Shown here: positions 45,531 through 55,593 of the stretch, piece by piece
Position numbering within the stretch: the first letter of the stretch is position 1
Layout: every line of letters begins with the position of its first letter
Assembly (NCBI RefSeq): GCF_042432815.1
Contig: NZ_JBHLWM010000003.1
Location: 310,001-374,000, forward strand
DNA from: Rhodopseudomonas telluris
GTDB taxonomy: Bacteria > Pseudomonadota > Alphaproteobacteria > Rhizobiales > Xanthobacteraceae
Length of the DNA stretch: 64,000 nucleotides
Reading direction: 5' to 3'
Notes under the pieces: generated by a model
The model's database searches: none
What the model was told of the DNA's origin: nothing
Seen by the model: only the letters and a program-made list of their open reading frames with translations
Position numbers and translations under genes: made by a program

Positions 45531-46619
45531 TCAGCCGCCCAGCATCCGGCTGACGACGCGCGCCGTGTAATCGACCATCGGAATCACCCGCGCGTAGTTC
45601 AGCCGGGTCGGCCCGATGACGCCGAGCACGCCGACGATGTGGCCGGCACCGTCGCTATAGGGCGCGATGATGGTCGAGGAGCCGGACAGCGAGAACAGCT
45701 TGTTCTCCGAGCCGATGAAGATCCGCACGCCGTCGGCGCGCTCGGCGCGGCCGAGCAGATCGACCACGCCGCGCTTGGTTTCGAGATCGTCGAACAGCAG
45801 CCGCACCCGTTCGAGATCTTCCAGCGCGTGCAGATCCTCGAGCAGATTGGCGTGGCCGCGCACGATCAGCTGGCGATCCTCGCCCTCGCCGCCGGACCAG
45901 CTCGCGATCCCGGCGGAAATCACCTTCTGGGTCAGCGCATCGAGCTCGGCCCGGTCCTGCGTCAGCAGCGTCTCGAGCTCCACCCTTGCTTCGGCGAGCG
46001 TCCGGCCGCGAATCCGGGCGTTGAGGAAGTTCGAGGCCTCGGTCAGCGCCGAAGACGGAACGCCCGGCGGCAGCGCCAGCACCCGGTTTTCGACCTGGCC
46101 ATCCTCGGCGACCAGGATCACCAGCGCGCGCTCCGGCTCCAGCCGGACGAATTCGATGTGCTTCAGCCGGACGTTGGACTTGGCCGTCAGCACCACCGCG
46201 GCCGCCCGGGTCAGCCCCGACAGCCGGGTCAGCGCCTCGCCGAGCGCGGCTTCGACGGTCTGCGCCCGGCCGACCGAGGACAGCTGCGCCTGAATCGACT
46301 GCCGCTCCGGCTCGGTAAGGTCGCCGACCTGCATCAGCGCATCGACGAAGAAGCGCAGACCCAGCTCGGTCGGCAGTCGCCCGGCGGAGGTGTGCGGCGC
46401 GTAGATCAGGCCGAGCTGCTCCAGGTCCGCCATCACGTTGCGTACTGAGGCGGGGGACAGCGGCACCGAAATCAGCCGGGAAATATTACGCGACCCCACG
46501 GGCTCGCCGGTGGCGAGGTAGCTTTCGACGATCTGACGAAAAATGTCCCGCGAGCGCTCGTTGAGCTGCGCCAGGGCGGAATTGGGTGCAATCAGGCCGA
46601 TCGGATCGTGGTGAGCCAA
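45531..46619 (-). CDS. hrcA: Heat-inducible repressor HrcA
   Basis: The 362-residue repressor has an N-terminal winged helix (RDIFRQIVESYLATGEPVGS, then VRNVMADLEQLGLI) and the HrcA body ending VIPMVDYTARVVSRMLGG. It binds CIRCE operators and blocks groESL and similar genes. The start is TTG at 46619, because GGAGGAG lies 4-5 bases upstream and the next region upstream is unlike HrcA. No CIRCE site is visible in this window, so its targets are elsewhere. It is divergent from rph. Confidence 0.95.
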   Translation of the reverse strand: MAHHDPIGLIAPNSALAQLNERSRDIFRQIVESYLATGEPVGSRNISRLISVPLSPASVRNVMADLEQLGLIYAPHTSAGRLPTELGLRFFVDALMQVGDLTEPERQSIQAQLSSVGRAQTVEAALGEALTRLSGLTRAAAVVLTAKSNVRLKHIEFVRLEPERALVILVAEDGQVENRVLALPPGVPSSALTEASNFLNARIRGRTLAEARVELETLLTQDRAELDALTQKVISAGIASWSGGEGEDRQLIVRGHANLLEDLHALEDLERVRLLFDDLETKRGVVDLLGRAERADGVRIFIGSENKLFSLSGSSTIIAPYSDGAGHIVGVLGVIGPTRLNYARVIPMVDYTARVVSRMLGG

Positions 46620-46769
46620 CTTCTCCTCCGTAACGCCTCTAATTTGTCGTTGCTTGCGCCCGGTTACAAGAAGGCAGGGAGTTGAAGGGGCGCCGCCCTT
46701 GCCGCTGCGGCGCTCCACCCCTAAAAGCAGCCCGGATCGCCATTTCCCGAAATTGACGGAGGATTTCCC

Positions 46770-47483
46770 ATGCGGCCAAGCCGCCGTGCGCCCGACGAAT
46801 TGCGCGCCGTGTCGCTCGAACGCGGCGTCGTCAAATATGCCGAGGGTTCCTGCCTGGTGAAATTCGGCGACACCCATGTGCTGGTGACGGCGACGCTGGA
46901 AGAGCGGCTGCCGCCGTGGCTGAAGGGGCAGGGACGCGGCTGGGTCACCGCCGAATACGGCATGCTGCCGCGCGCCACGCTGGAGCGCACCCGCCGCGAG
47001 GCTTCGGCCGGCAAGCAGAACGGCCGCACCGTGGAAATTCAGCGCCTGATCGGCCGGTCGCTGCGCACGATCGTCGACCTGCAGGCGCTCGGCGAGCGCC
47101 AGATCACGGTCGATTGCGACGTGCTGCAGGCCGACGGCGGCACCCGGACCGCGTCGATCACCGGCGCCTGGGTGGCGCTGGCCGACTGCCTGAACTGGAT
47201 GAAGGCCCGCAACATGACCAAGGGCCAGGTGCTGCGCGACAACGTCGCGGCGATCTCCTGCGGCATCTACAACGGCACCCCGGTGCTCGACCTCGACTAC
47301 GCCGAGGATTCCGAGGCCGAGACCGACGCCAACTTCGTCATGACCGGCGACGGCCGGATCGTGGAAGTGCAAGGCACCGCCGAAAAGACGCCGTTCTCGC
47401 AGGACGAGTTCCTGGCGCTGATGGCTCTGGCCCAGAAGGGCGTCGGCCGGCTGGTCGATCTGCAGAAAATGGCGGTGGCGTGA
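46770..47483 (+). CDS. rph: Ribonuclease PH
   Basis: The 237-residue phosphorolytic exoribonuclease trims tRNA 3' ends. It opens MRPSRRAPDELRAVSLERGV and has YGMLPRATLERTRREA and IQRLIGRSLRTIVDL, plus the DVLQADGGTRTASITGAWVA core that contains the catalytic region. GGAGGA is before the ATG. rdgB and hemW follow on the same strand, an arrangement usual in alphaproteobacteria. Confidence 0.97.
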   Translation: MRPSRRAPDELRAVSLERGVVKYAEGSCLVKFGDTHVLVTATLEERLPPWLKGQGRGWVTAEYGMLPRATLERTRREASAGKQNGRTVEIQRLIGRSLRTIVDLQALGERQITVDCDVLQADGGTRTASITGAWVALADCLNWMKARNMTKGQVLRDNVAAISCGIYNGTPVLDLDYAEDSEAETDANFVMTGDGRIVEVQGTAEKTPFSQDEFLALMALAQKGVGRLVDLQKMAVA

Positions 47484-47534
47484 GTCATTCTTGCCACCCA
47501 TTCGCGGCCACTCTTGAGCTACGCTGAGGCCGCC

Positions 47535-48167
47535 ATGCATCGTCGAATCACCGGCAAGCTCGTGATCGCCACCCATAATCCCGGCAAGCTGGCCGAGATG
47601 CGGGAGCTGCTGGCCCCTTACGGGATCGAGGCAGTCTCGGCCGGCGAGCTCGGCCTCGGCGAGCCGGAGGAAACCGGCGACAGTTTCCAGGCCAATGCCC
47701 GCATCAAGGCCGAGGCGGCCGCGCAGGCCGCGCAGCTCCCGGCCTTCGCCGACGATTCCGGGCTGGCGGTGGATGCGCTCAATGGCGCGCCCGGAATTTA
47801 TTCCGCCCGCTGGGCCGGCGACAGCAAAGACTTCAACGCCGCGATGGCGCAGATCGAGCGCCTGCTGCAGGAGCGTGGCGCCGCTGCCCCGGCGCAGCGC
47901 ACGGCGCATTTCGTCTCGGCGCTGTGCGTCGCCTGGCCCGATGGTCATGTCGAGGAAGTCGAGGCCCGGGCCGACGGCACGCTGGTCTGGCCGCCGCGCG
48001 GCACCGCCGGATTCGGCTACGATCCGATCTTCCTGCCCGACGGCCACGACCGCACCTTCGGCGAGATGACCAGCATCGAGAAGCACGGCCTGCCGCCGCT
48101 CGGGCTCGGCCTGTCGCATCGCGCCAAGGCGTTCGTCAAACTGGCGGAGATCTGCCTTGCCGGCTAG
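47535..48167 (+). CDS. rdgB: XTP/dITP pyrophosphatase (RdgB/HAM1)
   Basis: The 210-residue enzyme hydrolyses dITP, XTP and ITP to clear damaged nucleotides. The substrate loop KLVIATHNPGKLAEMRELL, the metal site FADDSGLAVDALNGAPGIYS and the C-terminal GFGYDPIF with LSHRAKAF are present. The start is ATG 47535. Its last 11 bases overlap hemW. Confidence 0.96.
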   Translation: MHRRITGKLVIATHNPGKLAEMRELLAPYGIEAVSAGELGLGEPEETGDSFQANARIKAEAAAQAAQLPAFADDSGLAVDALNGAPGIYSARWAGDSKDFNAAMAQIERLLQERGAAAPAQRTAHFVSALCVAWPDGHVEEVEARADGTLVWPPRGTAGFGYDPIFLPDGHDRTFGEMTSIEKHGLPPLGLGLSHRAKAFVKLAEICLAG

Positions 48168-49314
48168 CTCCGACCAAGCCTTCGGCGTCTATGTGCACTG
48201 GCCGTTCTGCCTGTCGAAGTGCCCGTATTGCGACTTCAACAGCCACGTCCGCCACGCCGCGATCGACGAGGACCGCTTCGCCCGCGCGTTTGCGCGCGAG
48301 ATCGAAACCACCGCGGCCCGAACCGGCCCGCGCGAGGTGACGTCGATCTTCCTCGGCGGCGGCACGCCGTCGCTGATGCAGCCGCAGACGGTCGGGGCGA
48401 TCCTCGACGCGATCGGCAAATACTGGCGCGTCGCACCGGATGCGGAGATCTCGCTCGAGGCCAATCCGACCAGCGTCGAGGCGACGCGGTTTCGCGGCTA
48501 TCGCGCCGCCGGCGTCAACCGCGTCTCGCTCGGCGTGCAGGCGCTCGACGATGCCTCGCTGAAGACGCTGGGCCGGCTGCACACCGCTCAGGAGGCGATG
48601 GACGCGGTCGCGATCGCCCGCTCAGTGTTCGACCGCTACTCGTTCGACCTGATCTACGCCCGTCCCAGCCAGACGCCGGCGATGTGGGAAGCCGAGCTGC
48701 GCCGCGCGATCGGCGAAGCCGCCGAACACCTGTCGCTGTATCAGCTGACGATCGAGGCCGAGACGCCGTTCTTCGCGCTGCATCGCGCCGGCAAGCTGCA
48801 GACGCCCGATGACGGCGCCGCGCGGGCCCTCTACGACGTGACCCAATCGGTCTGTGCCGAACTCGGCCTGCCGGCCTACGAGATCTCCAACCACGCCCGC
48901 CCGGGCGCCGAGTGCCAGCACAATCTGGTGTACTGGCGCGGCCAGGAATATGCCGGGATCGGCCCCGGCGCGCACGGCCGGCTGGACATCGGCAACATCC
49001 GCTACGCCACCGCCACCGAGCGCCGGCCGGAGAGCTGGCTGATGCGGGTCGAAGGCAACGGCCACGGCGTCATCACCGACGAGCGCCTCAACAGCGAAGA
49101 GCGCGCCGACGAATTCCTGCTGATGGGGCTGCGGCTCGCCGAAGGCATCGACCCGCGCCGCTATCAGGCGCTGTCGGGGCGCTCGCTCGACCCGTCGCGC
49201 ATCGCCCTGCTGCGCGAAGAGGGCGCGATCACCGTAGACGCCGACGGCCGCCTGCGGGTGACCCTAGCGGGCTTCCCGGTGCTCGACGCGGTGGTGGCCG
49301 ACCTCGCCGCCTAA
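48157..49314 (+). CDS. hemW: Radical-SAM haem chaperone HemW
   Basis: The 385-residue protein has the radical SAM site CLSKCPYC (C-x3-C-x2-C) followed by Asp-Phe, as in HemW, and FLGGGTPSLM as the SAM-binding GGGTP. HemW transfers haem and was once annotated as an oxygen-independent coproporphyrinogen oxidase; the CxxxCxxC(DF) form and the conserved C-terminal domain point to HemW rather than HemN. It starts at TTG 48157 inside the end of rdgB. Confidence 0.93.
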   Translation: MPASSDQAFGVYVHWPFCLSKCPYCDFNSHVRHAAIDEDRFARAFAREIETTAARTGPREVTSIFLGGGTPSLMQPQTVGAILDAIGKYWRVAPDAEISLEANPTSVEATRFRGYRAAGVNRVSLGVQALDDASLKTLGRLHTAQEAMDAVAIARSVFDRYSFDLIYARPSQTPAMWEAELRRAIGEAAEHLSLYQLTIEAETPFFALHRAGKLQTPDDGAARALYDVTQSVCAELGLPAYEISNHARPGAECQHNLVYWRGQEYAGIGPGAHGRLDIGNIRYATATERRPESWLMRVEGNGHGVITDERLNSEERADEFLLMGLRLAEGIDPRRYQALSGRSLDPSRIALLREEGAITVDADGRLRVTLAGFPVLDAVVADLAA

Positions 49315-49449
49315 ACCACAGTCCAGTCCGACGACACCCGGCCCGCTCTGCCGAAATCAGCAGGATTCCGCAGTGTTGGCCTCGGAATGTTCTGGCAAAG
49401 GCTCATCGCCGCTTCCTTAGCCGTCAATCCGCTTATTTTCTGCGCGCGT

Positions 49450-49466
49450 TGCCGTGAAACACGGCA
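49450..49466. promoter_or_regulatory. 7-base inverted repeat TGCCGTG-AAA-CACGGCA before glnK1
   Basis: A perfect inverted repeat 69 bases before the glnK1 start. It could be an operator for the glnK1-amtB1 pair; there is no T-run to suggest a terminator. I could not find a sigma-54 promoter close to it. Confidence 0.4.
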
Positions 49467-49534
49467 TATATACGGCCGGAGGTACCGCGCGGCGCGGTGC
49501 CGCACGTTGTTGCGCGAAAATCTGGGGCTCCCGT

Positions 49535-49873
49535 ATGAAACTCGTCGTCGCCATCATCAAACCCTTCAAGCTCGACGAGGTGCGTCAGGCGCTGACCGAG
49601 ATCGGGGTCCACGGCATGACCGTGACCGAGGTGAAGGGTTACGGCCGTCAGCGCGGCCACACCGAGATCTATCGCGGCGCCGAGTACATCGTGAACTTCC
49701 TGCCCAAGCTGCGGATCGAGATCGCGGTCGACAGCCCGCTCGCGGACAAGGCCGTCGAGGTGATCACCCGCGGCGCCCGCACCGGTCAGATCGGCGACGG
49801 CAAGATCTTCGTGACGCCGATCGACCACGCGCTGCGGATCCGCACCGGCGAAACTGACGCCGACGCGCTCTGA
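49535..49873 (+). CDS. glnK: PII signal protein GlnK (first copy)
   Basis: The 112-residue PII protein has the T-loop GYGRQRGHTEIYRGAEY with Tyr51, the residue uridylylated under nitrogen limitation, and GKIFVTPIDHALRIRTGE for the nucleotide site. It should bind 2-oxoglutarate and ATP or ADP and close its partner channel AmtB when nitrogen is plentiful. The start is ATG 49535. amtB1 starts 68 bases later. Confidence 0.95.
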   Translation: MKLVVAIIKPFKLDEVRQALTEIGVHGMTVTEVKGYGRQRGHTEIYRGAEYIVNFLPKLRIEIAVDSPLADKAVEVITRGARTGQIGDGKIFVTPIDHALRIRTGETDADAL

Positions 49874-49941
49874 CAAACGCCGCGCAGCCAGCAATCAACG
49901 GCGGCGCGGGGGCGCCGCGACATTCCGACGGGGCAGCCATC

Positions 49942-51273
<1,332 letters not shown>

Positions 51274-51312
51274 CCACGCCCCATAATATAGTACCTTATC
51301 GGCTGCCTGCCG

Positions 51313-51350
51313 GCTGAGCACGATTGTGTCGAGACGCTGTCGTGCTCAGC
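51313..51350. promoter_or_regulatory. 11-base perfect inverted repeat after amtB1
   Basis: The arms gctgagcacga and tcgtgctcagc flank a 16-base loop, 39 bases after the amtB1 stop. There is no T-run, so it is either a factor-independent mRNA end without a tail or a protein-binding site for the glnK2 promoter. Confidence 0.5.
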
Positions 51351-51463
51351 ATTTCACCATATTTGCCTAGAAAACGAGCGCGACGGAATAGCGCAGCAGG
51401 TGCTGCGGTGCGGGCGCGCGTCAAAGTTTCGATTTCCTGAACGATTCCAGCGGTGCACCCGAC

Positions 51464-51478
51464 TGGCACGGCATTTGA
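51464..51478 (+). promoter_or_regulatory. Sigma-54-like promoter before glnK2
   Basis: The bases TGGCACGGCATTTGA match the consensus TGGCACG-N4-TTGC with one change (TTGA for TTGC) and correct 12-base spacing. It lies about 108 bases before the glnK2 ATG. RpoN plus NtrC control of glnK-amtB is well known in proteobacteria. Confidence 0.55.
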
Positions 51479-51586
51479 TTCTAGGGGGCGTGGCTGTGCC
51501 CGCGTAGTGATGTTTCTCCGCGTGGGGATTTTCAGTCGAGATCGAGCCCAGACCACGTTGGCCGGGCCCTAGCGGGGATAAGACCC

Positions 51587-51925
51587 ATGAAAATTGTTAT
51601 GGCGATCATTAAGCCATTCAAACTGGAAGAAGTCCGTGATGCCCTGACCGCCATCGGCGTTCACGGCCTGACGGTGACGGAAGTCAAGGGATATGGCCGG
51701 CAGAAAGGCCACACGGAAATCTACCGCGGCGCTGAATACGCGGTGAGCTTCCTGCCCAAGATCAAGATCGAGGTCGCGATCGCCACCGAGCAGGTCGAGA
51801 AGACCATCGAGGCGATCACCAGCGCCGCCAAGACCGGCCAGATCGGCGACGGCAAGATCTTCGTCATCGGCCTCGACCACGCGGTGCGCATCCGCACCGG
51901 CGAAGCCGACGCCGCGGCCCTCTGA
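51587..51925 (+). CDS. glnK: PII signal protein GlnK (second copy)
   Basis: The 112-residue PII protein has the T-loop GYGRQKGHTEIYRGAEY with Tyr51 and GKIFVIGLDHAVRIRTGE at the nucleotide site. It differs from the first copy mainly after the T-loop (AVSFLPKIKIE instead of IVNFLPKLRIE) and near residues 75-90. amtB2 starts 40 bases later. The sigma-54-like element upstream suggests induction under nitrogen limitation. Confidence 0.95.
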   Translation: MKIVMAIIKPFKLEEVRDALTAIGVHGLTVTEVKGYGRQKGHTEIYRGAEYAVSFLPKIKIEVAIATEQVEKTIEAITSAAKTGQIGDGKIFVIGLDHAVRIRTGEADAAAL

Positions 51926-51965
51926 TTTCGCGCTCACCCTCATTTCTTCACTCAGGAGACCACAA

Positions 51966-53408
51966 ATGACGTTCAAACGTCCCTACGGCGCGGGACTGGC
52001 CGTTCTTGCTGCGAGCGTATTTGCCGCAACGGCCGCCTATGCCGAGCCCACGGTCAACAAGGGCGACAATGCCTGGATGATGACCTCCACGGTTCTCGTC
52101 CTGCTGATGACCATCCCGGGTCTGGCGCTGTTCTACGGCGGTCTGGTTCGTTCCAAGAACATGCTCTCGGTGCTGGCCCAGGTGTTCTACACCGTCTGCA
52201 TCGTGACGGTGATCTGGGTCGTCTACGGCTACAGCCTCGCCTTCACCGGCGGCTCGGACTTCATCGGCGGCTTCTCGAAGGCGTTCCTCGCCGGCGTCAC
52301 CACCGACTCCAAGGTCGCGACCTTCACGGTCGACGCCAACATCTCGGAGCTGGTCTATATCTGCTTCCAGATGACCTTCGCGGCCATCACTCCGGCGCTG
52401 ATCGTCGGCGCATTCGCGGAGCGGACCCGTTTCGCCGCAGTGGCGCTGTTCGTGCCGCTCTGGGTGACGCTGATCTACTTCCCGATCGCCCACATGGTCT
52501 GGTACTGGCCGGGCCCGGATGCGATCACCGACGCCGCCAAGGCGCTCGCTGCCGCGACTGACGATGCCGCCAAGGCGGCCGCGCAGGCCAAGCTCGACGA
52601 GATCAACGCCGACGCCGGCTTCATCTTCAAGAAGGGCGCCCTCGACTTCGCGGGCGGCACCGTGGTGCACATCAACGCCGGCATCGCCGGCCTGGTCGGC
52701 GCCCTGCTGGTCGGTCGTCGCACCGGCTACGGCAAGGAACTGATGGCCCCCCACTCGCTGACCATGACGATGATCGGCGCCTCCCTGCTGTGGGTCGGCT
52801 GGTTCGGCTTCAACGCCGGTTCGAACCTCGAAGCCTCGGGCGGCGCTGCGCTCGCCATGACCAACACCTTCGTGGCGACTGCCGCGGCGGCGCTGGCCTG
52901 GATGTTCGCCGAGTGGATCTTCAAGGGTCACCCCTCGCTGCTCGGCGCGCTGTCGGGCGCGGTGGCAGGTCTGGTCGCGGTCACTCCCGCGGCGGGCTTC
53001 GCGGGTCCGATGGGCGCGATCGTGCTCGGCCTCGTGGTCGGCGTGGTCTGCCTGTTCTTCTGCACCGTGGTGAAGAATGCGCTGGGCTATGACGACTCGC
53101 TCGACGTGTTCGGCGTCCATGGCGTCGGCGGCATCGTCGGCGCGCTCGGCACCGGCATCCTGGTGAACCCGGCCCTTGGCGGCACCGGCGTGTACGACTA
53201 CGTCGCCGGCAAGGTCGGCGACTACGACTTCGGCGCCCAGATGATCTCGCAGTGCTGGGGCGTCGGCACCACCGTGCTGCTGTCCGGCATCGGTTCGGCG
53301 ATCCTCTACAAGGTCGTCGACGTGATCGTCGGCCTGCGTGCCCCGGTCGAAGTCGAGCGCGAAGGCCTCGACCTCGTCGAGCACACCGAGCGCGCTTACA
53401 ACATGTAA
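51966..53408 (+). CDS. amtB: Ammonium transporter AmtB (second copy)
   Basis: The 480-residue channel has a signal peptide (ending AAYAEP, cleaved about residue 23) and the twin-histidine helices (DFAGGTVVHINAGIAG, then DVFGVHGVGG). It has a longer loop with an Ala/Lys-rich TDAAKALAAATDDAAKAA insert between helices 4 and 5. A good Shine-Dalgarno (AGGAG) precedes the ATG. A terminator follows at 53491. Confidence 0.96.
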   Translation: MTFKRPYGAGLAVLAASVFAATAAYAEPTVNKGDNAWMMTSTVLVLLMTIPGLALFYGGLVRSKNMLSVLAQVFYTVCIVTVIWVVYGYSLAFTGGSDFIGGFSKAFLAGVTTDSKVATFTVDANISELVYICFQMTFAAITPALIVGAFAERTRFAAVALFVPLWVTLIYFPIAHMVWYWPGPDAITDAAKALAAATDDAAKAAAQAKLDEINADAGFIFKKGALDFAGGTVVHINAGIAGLVGALLVGRRTGYGKELMAPHSLTMTMIGASLLWVGWFGFNAGSNLEASGGAALAMTNTFVATAAAALAWMFAEWIFKGHPSLLGALSGAVAGLVAVTPAAGFAGPMGAIVLGLVVGVVCLFFCTVVKNALGYDDSLDVFGVHGVGGIVGALGTGILVNPALGGTGVYDYVAGKVGDYDFGAQMISQCWGVGTTVLLSGIGSAILYKVVDVIVGLRAPVEVEREGLDLVEHTERAYNM

Positions 53409-53490
53409 GTCATCCCGGGCGCGGCCTTCCCCGGAAGGCCGCGCGACCAGCTACGGGTCAGGCAGATACCCGGCAATGCTTGATCCGTTG

Positions 53491-53526
53491 AGGGGCTCCA
53501 GCTCAGGCTGGGGCCCCTTTCTTTTT
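53491..53526 (+). terminator. Intrinsic terminator after amtB2
   Basis: The stem aggggctccagc / gctggggcccct has one G-T pair and a short loop, followed by TTCTTTTT. It closes the glnK2-amtB2 unit. Confidence 0.92.
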
Positions 53527-53543
53527 GAGGCGCGATGTCAAAC

Positions 53544-53951
53544 TCATTTTTGCTGGGGCGTGATCAGCGCAACGGAGGGGAAATAGACCCGATACTTCCT
53601 TGGATCGCGCGTCAGAACCTCCAAACCTTCCACCTGCGCGTGCGCGCCGATGAAGAAGTCCGGCAAGACGCCAGTTCGAAAACCACCTGCGCGACGGTAT
53701 TGAACGAACGCCTTGGCGGCCAGAAACAACGCAGCGCGAGGAAGCGCAACGACCGTTACGCCTAATGTCGCCAGAGCGGCCTCGAAGTCATCCAACTTCA
53801 AGAAGCCCGCGGATACTTCGGCGTAGATCACGTCGTTGATCAACAAGGGCCCGCGATCGATGGCTTCACGAAGCCGCTCGATTGACCACTCGGACCACAC
53901 AGGATCGTCGGCAAGAAAGTCGATCAGCACATTTGAGTCGACGAGAGTCAC
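53544..53951 (-). CDS. PIN-domain toxin (VapC-like)
   Basis: The 135-residue protein has the PIN-domain acidic set: Asp5 (VDSNVLIDF), Glu45 (VIYAEV), Asp98 (VLPDFFIG) and Asp116 (TRDPRKY). VapC-type toxins cut tRNA or rRNA when freed from their antitoxin. It starts at GTG 53951, 4 bases after the antitoxin stop. It converges on amtB2 beyond the terminator. Confidence 0.9.
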   Translation of the reverse strand: MTLVDSNVLIDFLADDPVWSEWSIERLREAIDRGPLLINDVIYAEVSAGFLKLDDFEAALATLGVTVVALPRAALFLAAKAFVQYRRAGGFRTGVLPDFFIGAHAQVEGLEVLTRDPRKYRVYFPSVALITPQQK

Positions 53952-53955
53952 GGCT

Positions 53956-54189
53956 TCAGTCGTCGTCGCGCAGCAACTGCATCAATTCGTCGCTCGATAG
54001 TCCCGCATCGGCGCTTCCCCGAACTTTCTGCCAATCGCGAGGCAAGCCTTTCGGTTCGACCTTCTCAACAAGCACCGCTCCATCCGGCGCTAGCCTGAAA
54101 TCGACCTCTCCGCCCGGAGCGACTCCGAGCGTCTCCAAAATGTCTTTCGGAATCGTCACACGGCCGTCGCTCGCAACTTTGCTCGCCAT
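53956..54189 (-). CDS. AbrB/MazE-fold antitoxin (VapB-like)
   Basis: The 77-residue protein starts MASKVASDGRVTIPKDILETL, the swapped-hairpin AbrB DNA-binding motif, and ends in the acidic ELMQLLRDDD tail, which usually binds the toxin. GGAGG lies 5 bases before the ATG at 54189; an upstream ATG at 54222 has no such site. It is followed by the PIN toxin, an operon order typical of VapBC. It should also repress its own operon. Confidence 0.88.
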   Translation of the reverse strand: MASKVASDGRVTIPKDILETLGVAPGGEVDFRLAPDGAVLVEKVEPKGLPRDWQKVRGSADAGLSSDELMQLLRDDD

Positions 54190-54350
54190 CTCGACCTCCA
54201 CCGAACTCGCAGCCTCTGGCATAATCTAGGCACGCCTCCCCCGCTCGTCGATGGTTAATCGCGTCTTAACCTCGCCGTATCTATGGTGGCTGATCTGTTT
54301 GCGCTCGATCCATCCTGGCGGTCGGGTGTTTCTGAAAGCTGGCGTTTGCG

Positions 54351-55577
54351 ATGGTTTTGTCCGCCTCTCCCTCCCCGGCGCGTGCGGCCGGCAGTCCTGA
54401 GGCTGCCGGACAGAGCGAGCGTTCGCCGTTCGCGCGGCTGACCGAATTGCTGGCGCCATACCAGCCCGGCGAAAAGCTGATCAACCTGTCGCTCGGCGAG
54501 CCGCAGCATCCGATTCCCGGCTTCGTCGGCGAGGTGCTGGCGCGGCACATCGCGGATTTCGGCCGCTACCCGATGGCCAAGGGCATCGCGCCGTTCCGCG
54601 AGGCGGCGGCGAACTGGCTGACGCGGCGATTCGCCTTGCCGCGCACGCCCGATCCCGAGACCGAGGTGCTGGTGCTGAACGGCAGCCGCGAAGGTCTGTT
54701 TCTCGCCGCCCTCGCGGCTGCCCGCTACGTCGCTCCGCGCAGCGGCCCGCCGGCCATCCTGATGCCGAACCCGTTCTATCCGGCCTACGCGGCCGGAACG
54801 CGGGCGGCAGGCTGCGAGGCGGTGTTCCTGCCGACGACGCGCGCCAATGGCTTCCTGCCGGATCTGGATTCGCTCGACGCCGCGACGCTGGCCCGCACGG
54901 TTGCGATCTTCATCGCCTCGCCGGCGAATCCGCAGGGTTCGGTGGCGTCGCGGGATTACTACGCGAAGCTGAAGCAGCTCGCCGATCGCTACGGCTTTCT
55001 GATCCTCAGCGACGAATGCTATTCCGAGATCTACACGCGGGAAGCGCCGGGCAGCGCGCTGCAGGCCGCAGGCGACGACTTCCGCAATGTCGCGGTGTTC
55101 CAGTCGCTGTCCAAGCGCTCCAATCTGCCGGGCATGCGCGTCGGCTTCGTCGCCGGCGACGCGAACTTCCTCAAAGCCTATCACGAGTTGCGCAACGTCG
55201 CGGCGCCGCAGGTGCCGGTGCCGCTGCAGCATGTGGCGATCGCCGCCTATGCGGACGAAACCCATGTCGACGAGAATCGCCGACTGTATCGGCTGAAATT
55301 CGACCTCGCCGACCAGGTTCTCGGTTCGCTCTACGGTTATCAGCGTCCCGCCGGTGGCTTCTGCCTGTGGCTCGACGTCTCGGCCCATGGGGGTGATGAG
55401 GCGGCGACCGTGAAGCTGTTCCGCGACGGCGGGGTCCGCGTCATTCCCGGCAGTTACCTGGCGCGACCGCAGCCGGACGGCAGTAATCCGGGCGCCGGTT
55501 ATATCCGGGTCGCGATGGTCCAGGACAGCGAGACCACCGCCGAAGCGTTGCACCGTCTGGTGCGGATTCTCGAGTGA
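54351..55577 (+). CDS. dapC: PLP aminotransferase, DapC-like
   Basis: The 408-residue fold-type I aminotransferase has the PLP lysine in FQSLSKRSNLPGMRVGF, SPANPQGS for the substrate, and SDECYSE with the conserved Asp and Tyr. The DLGEP-like NLSLGEPQHP N-terminus and the residues around the lysine resemble N-succinyldiaminopimelate aminotransferase, which fits lysine and peptidoglycan supply, but other class I substrates are possible. ftsK follows 16 bases later. Confidence 0.85.
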   Translation: MVLSASPSPARAAGSPEAAGQSERSPFARLTELLAPYQPGEKLINLSLGEPQHPIPGFVGEVLARHIADFGRYPMAKGIAPFREAAANWLTRRFALPRTPDPETEVLVLNGSREGLFLAALAAARYVAPRSGPPAILMPNPFYPAYAAGTRAAGCEAVFLPTTRANGFLPDLDSLDAATLARTVAIFIASPANPQGSVASRDYYAKLKQLADRYGFLILSDECYSEIYTREAPGSALQAAGDDFRNVAVFQSLSKRSNLPGMRVGFVAGDANFLKAYHELRNVAAPQVPVPLQHVAIAAYADETHVDENRRLYRLKFDLADQVLGSLYGYQRPAGGFCLWLDVSAHGGDEAATVKLFRDGGVRVIPGSYLARPQPDGSNPGAGYIRVAMVQDSETTAEALHRLVRILE

Positions 55578-55593
55578 GTCGCGGGGCAAAGCA

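Larger units (their letters stand above)
51274..51586. other. Intergenic region between amtB1 and glnK2
   Basis: About 310 bases. It contains an 11-base inverted repeat (51313-51350) and a sigma-54-like element (51464-51478). I see no gene. Confidence 0.6.

Noticed and set aside
45530..45531. CIRCE operator near dnaK, grpE or hrcA
   Set aside because: I searched the upstream regions for TTAGCACTC and its complement and found none.
45531..48119. One very long open frame on the minus strand covering hrcA and running on for 1.5 kb
   Set aside because: The part past 46619 is antisense to rph and rdgB, both of which are clear genes. The HrcA start is the TTG with GGAGGAG at 46619; the rest is a by-product of high GC.
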